Shown: one piece after another, positions 24,219-32,763 of the stretch
Layout of the letters: the number at the start of each line of letters is the position of its first letter
How positions within the stretch are numbered: the first letter of the stretch is position 1
Origin: CALELM01 sp045617105
Lineage (GTDB): Bacteria; Bacillota; Negativicutes; Selenomonadales; Selenomonadaceae
Direction of reading: 5' to 3'
Assembly: GCA_045617105.1 (NCBI GenBank)
Contig: JAZLHW010000134.1
Span: forward strand, 1-42,660
Length of the DNA: 42,660 nt
The notes under the pieces: generated by a model
Databases searched by the model: none
Seen by the model: the letters and a program-made list of their open reading frames with translations, nothing else
Told to the model about the DNA's origin: nothing
Made by a program: the position numbers and the translations under genes

Positions 24219-25423
24219 CCCCACACATCTTCCTTTCCGATGGAATCAATGACAGCCCGCAGATCGCCATCCGTAAAATGTAGTTCCAAGCGATCCCCGA
24301 CCTTCATATTCCTGACACTATGAACAATTTTCCCCTGATGCTCCACAATGGAATATCCTCGATATAATACCCTTGCAGGGTTCAGCAAATCTAATTTCCC
24401 CATCTGTGTTTCAAAAAAAGTTCTTTTCTCTTTAAGACCCTGATCCGTCAGCCGCAAAACCTTTTGGAATAAATAATCCAATTCCTGTCTTTTCGTATCC
24501 AGCAAACAGTTCGGATGAAGAAAAGCTCGATTCTGCTGCAGCTTCTCCAAAAGCAGACGTTTCCTCTGCAATATCCTTTGCGAAGCAGTTCTCATACGGA
24601 TCCGCAAGCCCTCCACGGAAGAAATCAATTCACGGACATCCGGCACGATAAGCTCGGCTGCATGGGATGGAGTTGCCGCACGTACATCACTGGCAAAATC
24701 TGACAGCGTATAATCCGTTTCATGACCAACGGCCGAAACCACGGGAATCACAGACGATGCGATAGCCCGTACCACGATTTCTTCATTAAATGACCACAGA
24801 TCCTCTGCTGAACCTCCGCCACGGCCAATAATCAGCACATCTACCGGATATTTTTTATTAAAAAAACGTATCCCTCGCGCAATTTGCTCTGCAGCCCCGT
24901 CTCCTTGCACTTGCGACGGATACAGTATCAGCTGCACATGTGGATTCCGGCGTTTTGCAACCTTAAAAATATCTCGCAGAACAGCTCCTGAGCTCGATGT
25001 CACAATACCGATCCGCTTTGGAAAAAAGGGAAGCGGCTTCTTTTTGCTGGAATCAAACAATCCTTCCTTTTCCAGCCGAGCTTTCAACTGCTCAAACGCC
25101 AATGCCAGTGCGCCGATCCCTTCAGGAACTATCTGGTTCACATAAAGCTGATAAACTCCATCACGCTCATAAACAGAAATTCGTCCGTCCGCAACTGCCA
25201 GCATCCCATCTTGCGGCTGAAATTTCAAATATTGCGCATTTCCGCGGAACATTACGCATTTAATGCAGGAGTTTTCATCCTTCAACGTAAAATAGCAATG
25301 CCCTGAACTGTATCGCTTAAAATTGGATATCTCCCCACGAAGCAAGATGTGATGAAATTCAGTCTCGCGATCAAATAAATTCTGTATAAACTTTGTAACA
25401 TCGCTTACACTATAAATCGTCAC
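24179..25423 (-). CDS. xseA: Exodeoxyribonuclease VII large subunit
   Basis: Catalytic subunit of exonuclease VII (414 aa): N-terminal OB fold (GEISNFKRYSSGHCYFTLKD), nuclease core with RIGIVTSSSGAVLRDI and IIGRGGGSAEDLWSFNEE, SAVGHETDYTLSDFASDVRAATPSHAAEL, then a C-terminal coiled coil. The GTG at 25423 was chosen because GGAGGG lies 5 nt upstream and the protein then starts TIYSVSDVTKFI like its relatives; the longer ORF adds 12 unrelated residues. A terminator separates it from nusB. Confidence 0.96.
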   Translation of the reverse strand: MTIYSVSDVTKFIQNLFDRETEFHHILLRGEISNFKRYSSGHCYFTLKDENSCIKCVMFRGNAQYLKFQPQDGMLAVADGRISVYERDGVYQLYVNQIVPEGIGALALAFEQLKARLEKEGLFDSSKKKPLPFFPKRIGIVTSSSGAVLRDIFKVAKRRNPHVQLILYPSQVQGDGAAEQIARGIRFFNKKYPVDVLIIGRGGGSAEDLWSFNEEIVVRAIASSVIPVVSAVGHETDYTLSDFASDVRAATPSHAAELIVPDVRELISSVEGLRIRMRTASQRILQRKRLLLEKLQQNRAFLHPNCLLDTKRQELDYLFQKVLRLTDQGLKEKRTFFETQMGKLDLLNPARVLYRGYSIVEHQGKIVHSVRNMKVGDRLELHFTDGDLRAVIDSIGKEDVWGCQEKKSLPLRRT

Positions 25424-25443
25424 GATTTCCCTCCATGCATTAA

Positions 25444-25471
25444 GAAAAAAGCCAGACACAAAAAGTCTGGC
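25444..25471 (-). terminator. Terminator between nusB and xseA
   Basis: Minus-strand GCCAGAC / GTCTGGC hairpin (7 bp, 7-nt loop) followed by TTTTTTC, lying 10 bp after the nusB stop. Read-through may still feed xseA, since no clear promoter is visible in the short gap. Confidence 0.75.
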
Positions 25472-25481
25472 ATAGAAATCA

Positions 25482-25904
25482 TTACCTTACCATCGCACCT
25501 AAGATTCCATTCACAAAACGTGCAGAATCATCCGTACCATACTGTTTTGCAAGCTCTACCGCCTCATTGATTGCAATGTTCGGTGTCAGCTTTTCTTCAC
25601 TGAACTTCATCTCATAAGCAGCAATGCGGGCAATATTGCGGTCAATTGCCGCCATACGTTCCACTTTCCAATCATGAGAAGATTGCCCTATCAACGAATC
25701 GACCTTTTCCAGATTGCTTCTGGTTCCCTGAACGATCCTCTTGGCATATTCCCTGTCATTCTCAGAAAGCTTTGGGCTTTCCTCAATGGCTGCATCAAAA
25801 GCCAGCATCTCATACGCCTCTGCTTGCTCGTCATTCTCACCATGATTCAAGTCCAACTGGAAAAGTGCTTTCAAAGCTACCTCACGTGCTTGTCTACGAC
25901 TCAT
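25482..25904 (-). CDS. nusB: Transcription antitermination factor NusB
   Basis: A 140-aa all-helical RNA-binding protein that joins NusE and boxA RNA in rRNA antitermination. It starts MSRRQAREVALKALFQLD and ends with NIAINEAVELAKQYGTDDSARFVNGILGA, the family signature. It follows the Asp23-AmaP-DUF2273 genes, a gene order common in Firmicutes. Confidence 0.96.
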   Translation of the reverse strand: MSRRQAREVALKALFQLDLNHGENDEQAEAYEMLAFDAAIEESPKLSENDREYAKRIVQGTRSNLEKVDSLIGQSSHDWKVERMAAIDRNIARIAAYEMKFSEEKLTPNIAINEAVELAKQYGTDDSARFVNGILGAMVR

Positions 25905-25925
25905 ACGATCCTTCCTAACTGTGTA

Positions 25926-26177
25926 TTACCACCGTTGAAAATTTTTAGGAACAACACGATTCAAAATATCTATAGCACTATCTCCTCGGTCAAAACAGAT
26001 CCCAAGATAAAGCCCAAGTGATCCACACAGCAGTACAAACAACGTACTGAAAAAGCCGAAAATCAAAACTGATATTCCTACAACGCACCCCAAAAACAGT
26101 CCCACTGCCTTGCAACGGTGATCCTTCCAAATGTGAGCTGCAGTTTCCTTAAGCTCAAGGATTATCTCTTCTTTCAT
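25926..26177 (-). CDS. DUF2273 small membrane protein
   Basis: An 83-aa protein with two closely spaced hydrophobic helices (AVGLFLGCVVGISVLIFGFF and TLFVLLCGSLGLYLGICF), then FDRGDSAIDILNRVVP. DUF2273 proteins are regularly found between AmaP and NusB in Firmicutes and are thought to belong to the Asp23 membrane-associated complex. The ATG at 26177 follows GGGGG; a longer start overlaps amaP. Function is unknown. Confidence 0.87.
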   Translation of the reverse strand: MKEEIILELKETAAHIWKDHRCKAVGLFLGCVVGISVLIFGFFSTLFVLLCGSLGLYLGICFDRGDSAIDILNRVVPKNFQRW

Positions 26178-26193
26178 CTTATCCCCCACGAAT

Positions 26194-26769
26194 TCAGACA
26201 ACACGCTTCTTATTTTCTACCGGGGCATTGGAAATATCCGTAACAGAAACCCCAACCGGAACCTCCAAAAAACCTAACGCAGCCCTTAACTGATCCTGTA
26301 TACGTTCTATCACCTGATTGGAAACCTCCGATACATTCGCACCAACTAAAAGCACCAGCTGTGCATCGACCCGTATCGAGGTTTTCTCACCTGAATATTG
26401 ATATACCTTAGCAGTCGCAGCCCTGACCTTCGCAACAGCAAGTGCTTCACGCTCAACCAACCTTTGTACGGCCGCAAGCGACACATTCACTATCCCCTTG
26501 TCATTGCTTACAACAACAACATCTTCCCCAGAGACGAGCTGCTTTTTCGATGAACCCTTAGAAAACAAACTGTACAAAACAAAGTAAGCGCTCACTACAG
26601 CCAAAACGATTGCTGCATTCAGCATTTCTTGCCTCGACAGCAAGAATTTCAATTCATTCATCCAAACGCTTTCCGGCAGGACATGGCTGCATGCTGCAAT
26701 GATACCAAGCGATAAGATGCCAACAAACAAGGCATAAAAAAACCACAAAAAACGATGGAATACCCCCAT
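26194..26769 (-). CDS. amaP: Alkaline shock response membrane anchor protein AmaP
   Basis: A 191-aa protein with an N-terminal hairpin of two membrane helices (RFLWFFYALFVGILSLGIIA and LNAAIVLAVVSAYFVLYSLF) and a C-terminal cytosolic Asp23-like domain (GIVNVSLAAVQRLVEREAL, then DAQLVLLVGANVSEVSNQVIERIQ). In Staphylococcus AmaP anchors Asp23 to the membrane, and the asp23 gene lies immediately upstream here. Confidence 0.9.
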   Translation of the reverse strand: MGVFHRFLWFFYALFVGILSLGIIAACSHVLPESVWMNELKFLLSRQEMLNAAIVLAVVSAYFVLYSLFSKGSSKKQLVSGEDVVVVSNDKGIVNVSLAAVQRLVEREALAVAKVRAATAKVYQYSGEKTSIRVDAQLVLLVGANVSEVSNQVIERIQDQLRAALGFLEVPVGVSVTDISNAPVENKKRVV

Positions 26770-26783
26770 AGCTTCAGCCTCTC

Positions 26784-27185
26784 TTAATGAACACGTACTT
26801 CCTCTATTTTAGGTTCTTCATCAGGAAAACCGACACCCTGAACATGGACATTCACTTCCACCACAGAAAGACCTGTCATTGTCTCGATCGCCTTCTTTAC
26901 ATTTTCCTGTGCAGCCAACGCAACATCAGGAATACGAACGCCATATTTTACGATAACGTAAAGATCAACAGCTGCCTCACGCTCACCGACTTCAACCTTT
27001 ACACCCTTAGCAAAGTTCTTGCGGCCGAGAATCTCAGCAATTCCTCCAACCAAGCCACCGCTCATTCCAGCGATACCCTCTATTTCCGTAGCAGCCAATC
27101 CAGCAATAATGCTGACGACCTCATCAGCAATACGAACTGCTCCAAGACCCGATTCCTTCTTTACAACAACTTTTTCTTTTTCCAT
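26784..27185 (-). CDS. Asp23/Gls24 family envelope stress response protein
   Basis: A soluble protein of 133 aa with the Asp23 domain: GAVRIADEVVSIIAGLAATEIEGIAGM, VEVGEREAAVDLYVIVKYG, then VKKAIETMTGLSVVEVNVHVQGV. It would polymerise under the membrane via AmaP and is associated with envelope stress. The ATG follows GGGAGGG. It is the first gene after the efp terminator; no convincing promoter was picked out in the ~105-bp AT-rich gap upstream. Confidence 0.93.
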   Translation of the reverse strand: MEKEKVVVKKESGLGAVRIADEVVSIIAGLAATEIEGIAGMSGGLVGGIAEILGRKNFAKGVKVEVGEREAAVDLYVIVKYGVRIPDVALAAQENVKKAIETMTGLSVVEVNVHVQGVGFPDEEPKIEEVRVH

Positions 27186-27289
27186 AATAAAACCCTCCCA
27201 AGGTATATTTTAAAATTACTCTTATCTTTTATTTCGCCATATAAAAAAAAAATCCTGCCTAAAAAAACAAAATATCTAAAAATATCGCA

Positions 27290-27325
27290 AAACAAAATGC
27301 TGCCGCATAAAAATGCAGCAGCATT
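27290..27325 (-). terminator. Terminator after efp
   Basis: Minus-strand 13-bp stem AATGCTGCTGCAT / ATGCGGCAGCATT followed by TTGTTTT, 30 bp after the efp stop. Confidence 0.75.
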
Positions 27326-27356
27326 CACTAACAAAAAATAAAGTTTGCAGCAAACA

Positions 27357-27914
27357 TCACGCACGTTCGATGTAGTTTCCTGTACGCGTATCAATGCGAA
27401 GAACGTCGCCTTCATTTACAAAGAGCGGAACACGAACTTCATAACCCGTCTCAACCTTTGCCATCTTCGTAGCACCTGTAGCAGTATTGCCCTTGACGCT
27501 CGGCTCACATTCTACGACCTTCAGGTTGACAGAATTCGGCAGGCTGATACCTATGATACGTCCCTTGAAGGACTGAATGCTGACATCCATGTTCTCCATG
27601 AGATAGTTCAAAGCATCTCCCAACTGCTCAGAGGAAAGCTCCGTCTGCTCATAAGTCTCCGAATCCATAAACGTATACACACCATCCGACTCATAAAGAT
27701 ACTGCATGCTGCGCGTATCAAGATGTGCCGCCGGCATCTTTTCGTTCGGATTGAAAGTACGTTCAACAACAGCACCCGTCTCAACGTTCTTGATCTTTGT
27801 ACGCACAAAAGCGGCACCCTTGCCTGGCTTTACATGCTGGAAATCCACGACCTGCCAAACACCGCCGTCAATTTCAATCGTCAAACCTGTGCGAAAATCT
27901 GTACTTGAAATCAT
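27357..27914 (-). CDS. efp: Translation elongation factor P
   Basis: Binds ribosomes stalled at polyproline and promotes peptide bond formation. 185 aa, exact family length, with three beta domains. The modifiable Lys sits in the loop VKPGKGAAFVR, near residue 32. IDTRTGNYIERA is the C-terminal signature. The ATG at 27914 follows GGAGG by 10 nt; the longer ORF adds eight residues in front of the standard MISSTDFRTG start. It follows the M24 peptidase gene, a common Firmicute order. No modification enzyme gene is visible in the window. Confidence 0.97.
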   Translation of the reverse strand: MISSTDFRTGLTIEIDGGVWQVVDFQHVKPGKGAAFVRTKIKNVETGAVVERTFNPNEKMPAAHLDTRSMQYLYESDGVYTFMDSETYEQTELSSEQLGDALNYLMENMDVSIQSFKGRIIGISLPNSVNLKVVECEPSVKGNTATGATKMAKVETGYEVRVPLFVNEGDVLRIDTRTGNYIERA

Positions 27915-27942
27915 ATACCTATAACCTCCAAAATTCACAAAA

Positions 27943-29016
27943 TCAAATTATCTCTATCAACTGCTTACTGCTCGTTGTCAGCGCCTCGCTGCCCTTACCA
28001 GTAACCAGGACAGTATCCTCAATACGCAAGCCGCCCCATCCGGGAATGTATACACCTGGCTCATTTGTGACAAGCATATTCACCTGCAAGGCCTCACACT
28101 TGCTCTTGAAAGAGAGCCTCGGCTCTTCATGGATCTCAAGACCTAAGCTATGCCCAAGACCATGCCCAAAATACTGAGCTAAGTTTCTCTCCTTTAGGTA
28201 TCTCCGAACCGCAAAATCAACCTCACGTCCCGAAACATTCGGACGAATCCGGGACAATCCCAAAAGCTGTGCCTGCAGCACGGCATCGTAAATCTCATGC
28301 TGCCGTTCCGTTGCTGTCCCAACACAAACAGTTCTCGTGATATCGGAATGATATCCCCCATACACAGCACCATAATCCATTGTAACAAATTCTCCGGCAA
28401 CAATCAACTTTTCTGTTGCAATTCCATGCGGCAAGCTTCCACGAATACCCGAAGCAACGATCGTATCAAACGCAGGCTTCTCAGAGCCAAGCTGCCTCAT
28501 GCAATTCTCCAGCCGTGCTGCAGCCTCCAGCTCAGAGACTCCCGGCCGAAGAAACGTCAGCACGTCCTCAAATGCCTGATCTGCAATTTCACATGCCCTC
28601 CGGATCAAGGATATTTCCTCTTTGTCCTTGACCTGCCTCAAATCATCCAGCCGCAGGGAAACCAACTTTCCTTTGTTCCCGAGCAGTGCTGCAAGCTTTT
28701 GGTAATTCTCATAAAGAAGTGCATTGCCTTCAAAGGCGATCCTCTTGCCATCCAATTTCCCCAAAAGCTCTGCGGTCTTTTTCCAAAGTCCCTCTTTTTG
28801 CTCAACAACTTCATATAACGGTGCTTGCTGTGCTGCCTGCTCCGTATAGCGGGAATCCGTAACCAAAAAGGCATGATTTCTTGTGATAACAAGATTCGTG
28901 TCATCCCCACGAAACCCACTGAAATAATGCAGATGCGCCAGCTTGTTCACTACAACGGCATCAGCCTGCTTCTGATCCAGAAAAGCTCGCAGGGCCGCCA
29001 AACGAGATGCTGTCAT
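27943..29016 (-). CDS. M24-family Xaa-Pro aminopeptidase/dipeptidase
   Basis: A metallopeptidase of 357 aa that releases residues N-terminal to proline. All five metal ligands are visible: two Asp in DYGAVYGGYHSDITRT, His in FGHGLGHSLGLEIHE, Glu in NEPGVYIP and Glu in LRIEDTVLV. The N-terminal ~130 residues form the creatinase-like domain. It overlaps aroQ by 4 bp (ATGA) and lies just upstream of efp. Confidence 0.93.
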   Translation of the reverse strand: MTASRLAALRAFLDQKQADAVVVNKLAHLHYFSGFRGDDTNLVITRNHAFLVTDSRYTEQAAQQAPLYEVVEQKEGLWKKTAELLGKLDGKRIAFEGNALLYENYQKLAALLGNKGKLVSLRLDDLRQVKDKEEISLIRRACEIADQAFEDVLTFLRPGVSELEAAARLENCMRQLGSEKPAFDTIVASGIRGSLPHGIATEKLIVAGEFVTMDYGAVYGGYHSDITRTVCVGTATERQHEIYDAVLQAQLLGLSRIRPNVSGREVDFAVRRYLKERNLAQYFGHGLGHSLGLEIHEEPRLSFKSKCEALQVNMLVTNEPGVYIPGWGGLRIEDTVLVTGKGSEALTTSSKQLIEII

Positions 29017-29459
29017 TTCCCTGCCTCCTTAAGTTTGCGAATGGCTGCCTCCAATGCCGCCATATAGCTATCTGCGCCCAATCCGCAAATTTGCCCCAAA
29101 ACCACGGGAGCGATTACCGAATGATGCCTAAACTCTTCCCTCTTATGGATATTGGAAAGATGCACCTCTATCACAGGAATATCCACTGCTCCAATGGCAT
29201 CCCGCAGGGCTATGCTGTAGTGCGTATAGGCTGCTGCATTCAGCAAAATAAAGTCATACTTCCCATAGGCTTCTTGTATCGCATCTACAAGAGCACCTTC
29301 ATGATTGGACTGAAAGAAATCTATGCCTATCCCTGCTTCCTTCGCACGCTTTTCCATCATCTGGTTGATATCCGCCAAAGTCGTATGTCCATAAATTTCC
29401 GGTTCTCTTGTTCCAAGCAGGTTTAAGTTCGGGCCATGCAATACCAATATGTTTTTCAA
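29013..29459 (-). CDS. aroQ: Type II 3-dehydroquinate dehydratase
   Basis: Dehydrates 3-dehydroquinate to 3-dehydroshikimate in aromatic amino acid synthesis; it forms a dodecamer. 148 aa with GPNLNLLGTREPEIYG (catalytic Arg/Tyr loop), SNHEGALVDAIQ, AYTHYSIALRDA, EVHLSNIHKREEFRHHS. The usual INPGAYTH reads LNAAAYTH here, a mild variation. It is embedded in the mltG-efp unit. Confidence 0.96.
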   Translation of the reverse strand: MKNILVLHGPNLNLLGTREPEIYGHTTLADINQMMEKRAKEAGIGIDFFQSNHEGALVDAIQEAYGKYDFILLNAAAYTHYSIALRDAIGAVDIPVIEVHLSNIHKREEFRHHSVIAPVVLGQICGLGADSYMAALEAAIRKLKEAGK

Positions 29460-29477
29460 GTTCCTTCTCCCTTCCCG

Positions 29478-29750
29478 TCAGCTGCGCACACGAAAATCCG
29501 TTTCATTTTCTTCAACAGGCCTTGGTTCCAAGGAAAGCGTATCGACACGGATAAAGCCGTTCCCTCTCTTTATTCGCTCTGTCAATAAATCAATAACAGA
29601 CTGATCTCCCTGCAATTCCATCGTAACCGTTCCATCTGACATATTCTTTACCCAGCCAGTAATTCCCAGTTCTCTTGCTCCCATCTGCACAAAAAGACGA
29701 AAACCCACACCCTGTACACGCCCGATTGCCTGACCATAGTACCTAACCAT
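29478..29750 (-). CDS. Acylphosphatase
   Basis: A 90-aa ferredoxin-like enzyme that hydrolyses acyl phosphates. Catalytic Arg in GRVQGVGFRLFVQ and Asn in GWVKNMSDGTVTMELQG are both present. It starts 4 bp after the U32 peptidase stop, so the genes are co-translated. Confidence 0.95.
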   Translation of the reverse strand: MVRYYGQAIGRVQGVGFRLFVQMGARELGITGWVKNMSDGTVTMELQGDQSVIDLLTERIKRGNGFIRVDTLSLEPRPVEENETDFRVRS

Positions 29751-29753
29751 AAG

Positions 29754-30974
29754 CTACACATCCCTTCGAAGAATAGAATACGGCTCTGCCGCACGATCCA
29801 TACGCACCCTTATCCTTTGCTGTGCATGGGGGGCAACAGAAATAGACTCTCCTGCCTCGTTATACATAATTTCCAATTTTTGGCGAAAAGCTTTTCCTTT
29901 CGGCTGAAATACCTCTATTTCCTGCCCAAGCTTCATATTATTTCTTTGCTCTACTGTTGCAAGCCCCGTATTTCCATCATAATCCAAAACCAGACCAACA
30001 AATTCCGAAGTCTGCAAATACGAAGAATTCCCGTATATCTGGTCGTCTGCTGTCGGTTTGCCAAAATAAAACCCTGTCGTGTAGGGCCGGTGTGAGACCT
30101 TCTCCAGCTCTTCCAGCCAATCCTTGCGGATCTCAAAGCCTTCTGGGGCTTCAAAATAAGCATCGATCGCCATACGATAAGCCTTTATAACGCTTGCTGC
30201 ATAGTGAACGCTCTTCATGCGTCCTTCCACCTTCAAGCTGTCTGCGCCGCTTTCTATGAGTTCTCGAATATAAGGCAGCAAGCACATATCCTTGGAATTA
30301 AAAATGTATGTCCCCCGCTCGTCTTCCAGCACTGGAAAATACTGTCCGGGACGTGTTTCTTCCATAAGATGATATTTCCATCTGCATGCCTGCGCACAGC
30401 TCCCGCGATTGGCATCCCGACCGGTAAAGTAATTACTCATAAGACAGCGTCCGGAATATGAAATGCACATTGCGCCATGCACGAACACTTCAATCTCCGC
30501 AGTGCATTTTTTGCGAATTTCCTTGATCTCATTCATGGATAATTCCCTCGCAAGCACTACACGCTTCGCACCCAGTTTTTCCCAAGCATTGACCGCTGCC
30601 CAGTTTGTTGTATTTGCCTGCGTGCTGACATGAAGCTCCATATCGGGAAATAACTCTCGTGCCATCATAAAAACGCCTATATCCGCTATCAAAACCGCAT
30701 CTGCGGAAATCTCATGCAGATAAGCCAAATAATCCGGCAGCCCTTCCAAGTCCCCATTATGCGGAAAAACATTGACTGTCACATAAACCTTTTTCCCAAG
30801 GCTGTGAGCAAATGCCACGCCTTCCTTTAACTCCTCATGCGTAAAATTTCCGCCAAATGCACGGAGCCCAAAGGATTTTCCGCCTAAATATACTGCATCC
30901 GCCCCATATAAAAGTGCCATTTTCATCTTTTCAAGATTGCCGGCCGGTGCCAGTAGCTCAGGTTTTTTTCTCAT
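29754..30974 (-). CDS. U32 family peptidase (YrrO-like)
   Basis: A protein of 406 aa from the U32/YhbU-YegQ family; members are annotated as collagenase-like peptidases, but several act in tRNA or rRNA hydroxylation or ubiquinone synthesis. It opens KPELLAPAGNLEKMKMALLYGADAVYLGG and carries the signature EVFVHGAMCISYSGRCLMSNY with the cysteine cluster SCAQACRW, probably an iron-sulfur site. The C-terminal beta domain follows. In Bacillus the orthologues yrrN/yrrO lie beside yrrM and mltG, as here. A tRNA hydroxylation role is likely but unproven. Confidence 0.92.
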   Translation of the reverse strand: MRKKPELLAPAGNLEKMKMALLYGADAVYLGGKSFGLRAFGGNFTHEELKEGVAFAHSLGKKVYVTVNVFPHNGDLEGLPDYLAYLHEISADAVLIADIGVFMMARELFPDMELHVSTQANTTNWAAVNAWEKLGAKRVVLARELSMNEIKEIRKKCTAEIEVFVHGAMCISYSGRCLMSNYFTGRDANRGSCAQACRWKYHLMEETRPGQYFPVLEDERGTYIFNSKDMCLLPYIRELIESGADSLKVEGRMKSVHYAASVIKAYRMAIDAYFEAPEGFEIRKDWLEELEKVSHRPYTTGFYFGKPTADDQIYGNSSYLQTSEFVGLVLDYDGNTGLATVEQRNNMKLGQEIEVFQPKGKAFRQKLEIMYNEAGESISVAPHAQQRIRVRMDRAAEPYSILRRDV

Positions 30975-31565
30975 TTAGCTTCTCCTCGATACAGCAAGAC
31001 CGTCACCATCTTTTAAGATCTCCGTAACAAACCCTTCTGTATTCTCTACCAGTTCTATATATTCCCGCAATCGCTTCACAATGGTCTTGTACCTTCTGGG
31101 CGGCTTTTCCTTTGACCTGACATAACCACGAAAAAGCACGTTGTCTGCCAATACGGTTGCATGTTCTGACAGCAAGGGCAAAACCTTCTTGAAATAATCC
31201 ACATACTGTCCTTTTGCTGCATCTATAAATACAAAATCATAGGTATCGTGAAGCGTCCCTATCAAATCTGCGGCATCCCCCACCAATACAGAGATCCTAT
31301 CTGCATAAGGAGATCTCGCCAGGAATCTCCTTGCTGCCCCAGCTCGATCTTCATCAAGCTCCAACGAAACGATCTTGGCATCATCTGCTCCATCTTCCAT
31401 CATCAAAAGAGCAGAATAACCGATTGCCGTACCAATCTCCAAAATATTATGCGGACAGCATTCCTTTACAATACGCTGAAACGCCTGACGGCCATTTTCA
31501 TTTATAATGGGAACATGGTGCTCGAATGCATACCGCTCCATTTCCCTCAATAATTCTTCCATCAT
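30975..31565 (-). CDS. SAM-dependent O-methyltransferase (TrmR/YrrM-like)
   Basis: A class I methyltransferase of 196 aa with the SAM site ILEIGTAIGYSALLM, the acidic loop LELDEDRAGAARRFL and the metal-binding FIDAAKGQYVDYF, as in the catechol O-methyltransferase-like family. B. subtilis YrrM (TrmR) methylates 5-hydroxyuridine at tRNA position 34 together with its neighbour U32 peptidases, and the gene order here supports the same job. It overlaps mltG by 4 bp. Confidence 0.92.
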   Translation of the reverse strand: MMEELLREMERYAFEHHVPIINENGRQAFQRIVKECCPHNILEIGTAIGYSALLMMEDGADDAKIVSLELDEDRAGAARRFLARSPYADRISVLVGDAADLIGTLHDTYDFVFIDAAKGQYVDYFKKVLPLLSEHATVLADNVLFRGYVRSKEKPPRRYKTIVKRLREYIELVENTEGFVTEILKDGDGLAVSRRS

Positions 31566-32653
31566 CTTACCTGATCCACGATATCCAGATGCTCTGCATA
31601 GGTATGCGAGTAATGATTATGCCCCTCTCGATCCGCCACAAAATACAAATAATCCGTAGAAGAAGGATGCAAAACTGCATCAATAGAGTCTACTCCCGGA
31701 TTTGCGATCGGTCCCGGAGGAAGTCCCATGTGCTGATAAGTATTATAAGGGGAATCTACCTTCGTATCCTCAATAGAGAGATCCTCCTTCGGTGCATCCT
31801 TCAAATATTGGAAAGGAGCATCCGACTGCAAAGGCATCCCTACCTTCATCCGTTTAAAGAACACCTGAGCAATGATGGGTCTGTCTTCCGCATACCGAGC
31901 TTCTTTTTCTACCAAGGAAGCAAGCGTTATCAACTCATAAATGGACAAGCCCTTTTCCTTCGCCTCCTGCCGCATAGTCTCCGTCAAACGGCTGTCGAAG
32001 GTTTCCGCCATTACCTTTAAAATATCCTGCTCCGTCACGTCCGTACTGACGGTATACGTCGCAGGAAACAAAAAGCCTTCCGCACGATAGACAGCATTCT
32101 TGTCCTTCTCCATATAGCTGTATGGAGCAAAGTCCTTGGCAAGCTCCAAGAACTTGTGCCTGTCAACAATGCCTTCCTTTTCCAAAAGCTTGGCAATATC
32201 CAAGACACTGTAGCCCTCCGGAATCACAAACTTATATTCTGTTGTAGCACCGGAAAGCAATTTATCAAAAACTTCCTGCGGATGCATATTCGCATGAAAG
32301 GCATAACTTCCCGCTTTAAACTGCTTTTCGTATCCTTTCAGTTTTGCCATCAGCCAAAACTGATTCTTGTTCGCAATAACGCCGCGGTTTTGAAGCTCCT
32401 CGCCGATATCAGAAGATGTCATTCCAGACTGAACCTTCACATAGATAGGAATCCCGTCATTTTCTGCTGCCTGACTTTCCCACATACCAAAAAAAGCAAA
32501 AAAAGCCAGCACAAGGACAAGTAAAACACAGATAAAAATTGCGGCCCAGTGCTTCCATGTGAAACTGCCCCAAAATCTTAAAGCCTTGCACTTTTCAGAT
32601 AACTTATCTTTCCATGTATCCATGTCTTGCATCGACGGAAGTTTTGGATCCAA
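31562..32653 (-). CDS. mltG: Endolytic murein transglycosylase MltG
   Basis: A membrane-anchored lytic transglycosylase of 363 aa that cleaves nascent glycan strands. It has a short cytosolic head, one membrane helix (AAIFICVLLVLVLAFFAFFG), a LysM-like domain, then the catalytic YceG domain with LITLASLVEKEA (catalytic Glu), MPLQSDAP, SPYNTYQHMGLPPGPIANPG and FVADREGHNHYSHTYAEH. The start is TTG at 32653 behind GGAGGAG. It is the first gene of the long minus-strand unit. Confidence 0.95.
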   Translation of the reverse strand: MDPKLPSMQDMDTWKDKLSEKCKALRFWGSFTWKHWAAIFICVLLVLVLAFFAFFGMWESQAAENDGIPIYVKVQSGMTSSDIGEELQNRGVIANKNQFWLMAKLKGYEKQFKAGSYAFHANMHPQEVFDKLLSGATTEYKFVIPEGYSVLDIAKLLEKEGIVDRHKFLELAKDFAPYSYMEKDKNAVYRAEGFLFPATYTVSTDVTEQDILKVMAETFDSRLTETMRQEAKEKGLSIYELITLASLVEKEARYAEDRPIIAQVFFKRMKVGMPLQSDAPFQYLKDAPKEDLSIEDTKVDSPYNTYQHMGLPPGPIANPGVDSIDAVLHPSSTDYLYFVADREGHNHYSHTYAEHLDIVDQVR

Positions 32654-32684
32654 AATAACATCTCCTCCTCATGTTTACCTCCTC

Positions 32685-32713
32685 ATTATACGAAACTTAG
32701 ACACATTTTACAA
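32685..32713 (-). promoter_or_regulatory. Promoter of the mltG-efp unit
   Basis: Minus-strand -35 TTGTAA (32713-32708), 17-bp spacer, -10 TATAAT (32690-32685), 32 bp upstream of the mltG start codon. Confidence 0.78.
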
Positions 32714-32763
32714 GAAAAGCAATGAGAAGATTCTTTCTCCATCAGCCTCTGTGCAAAAGAAAG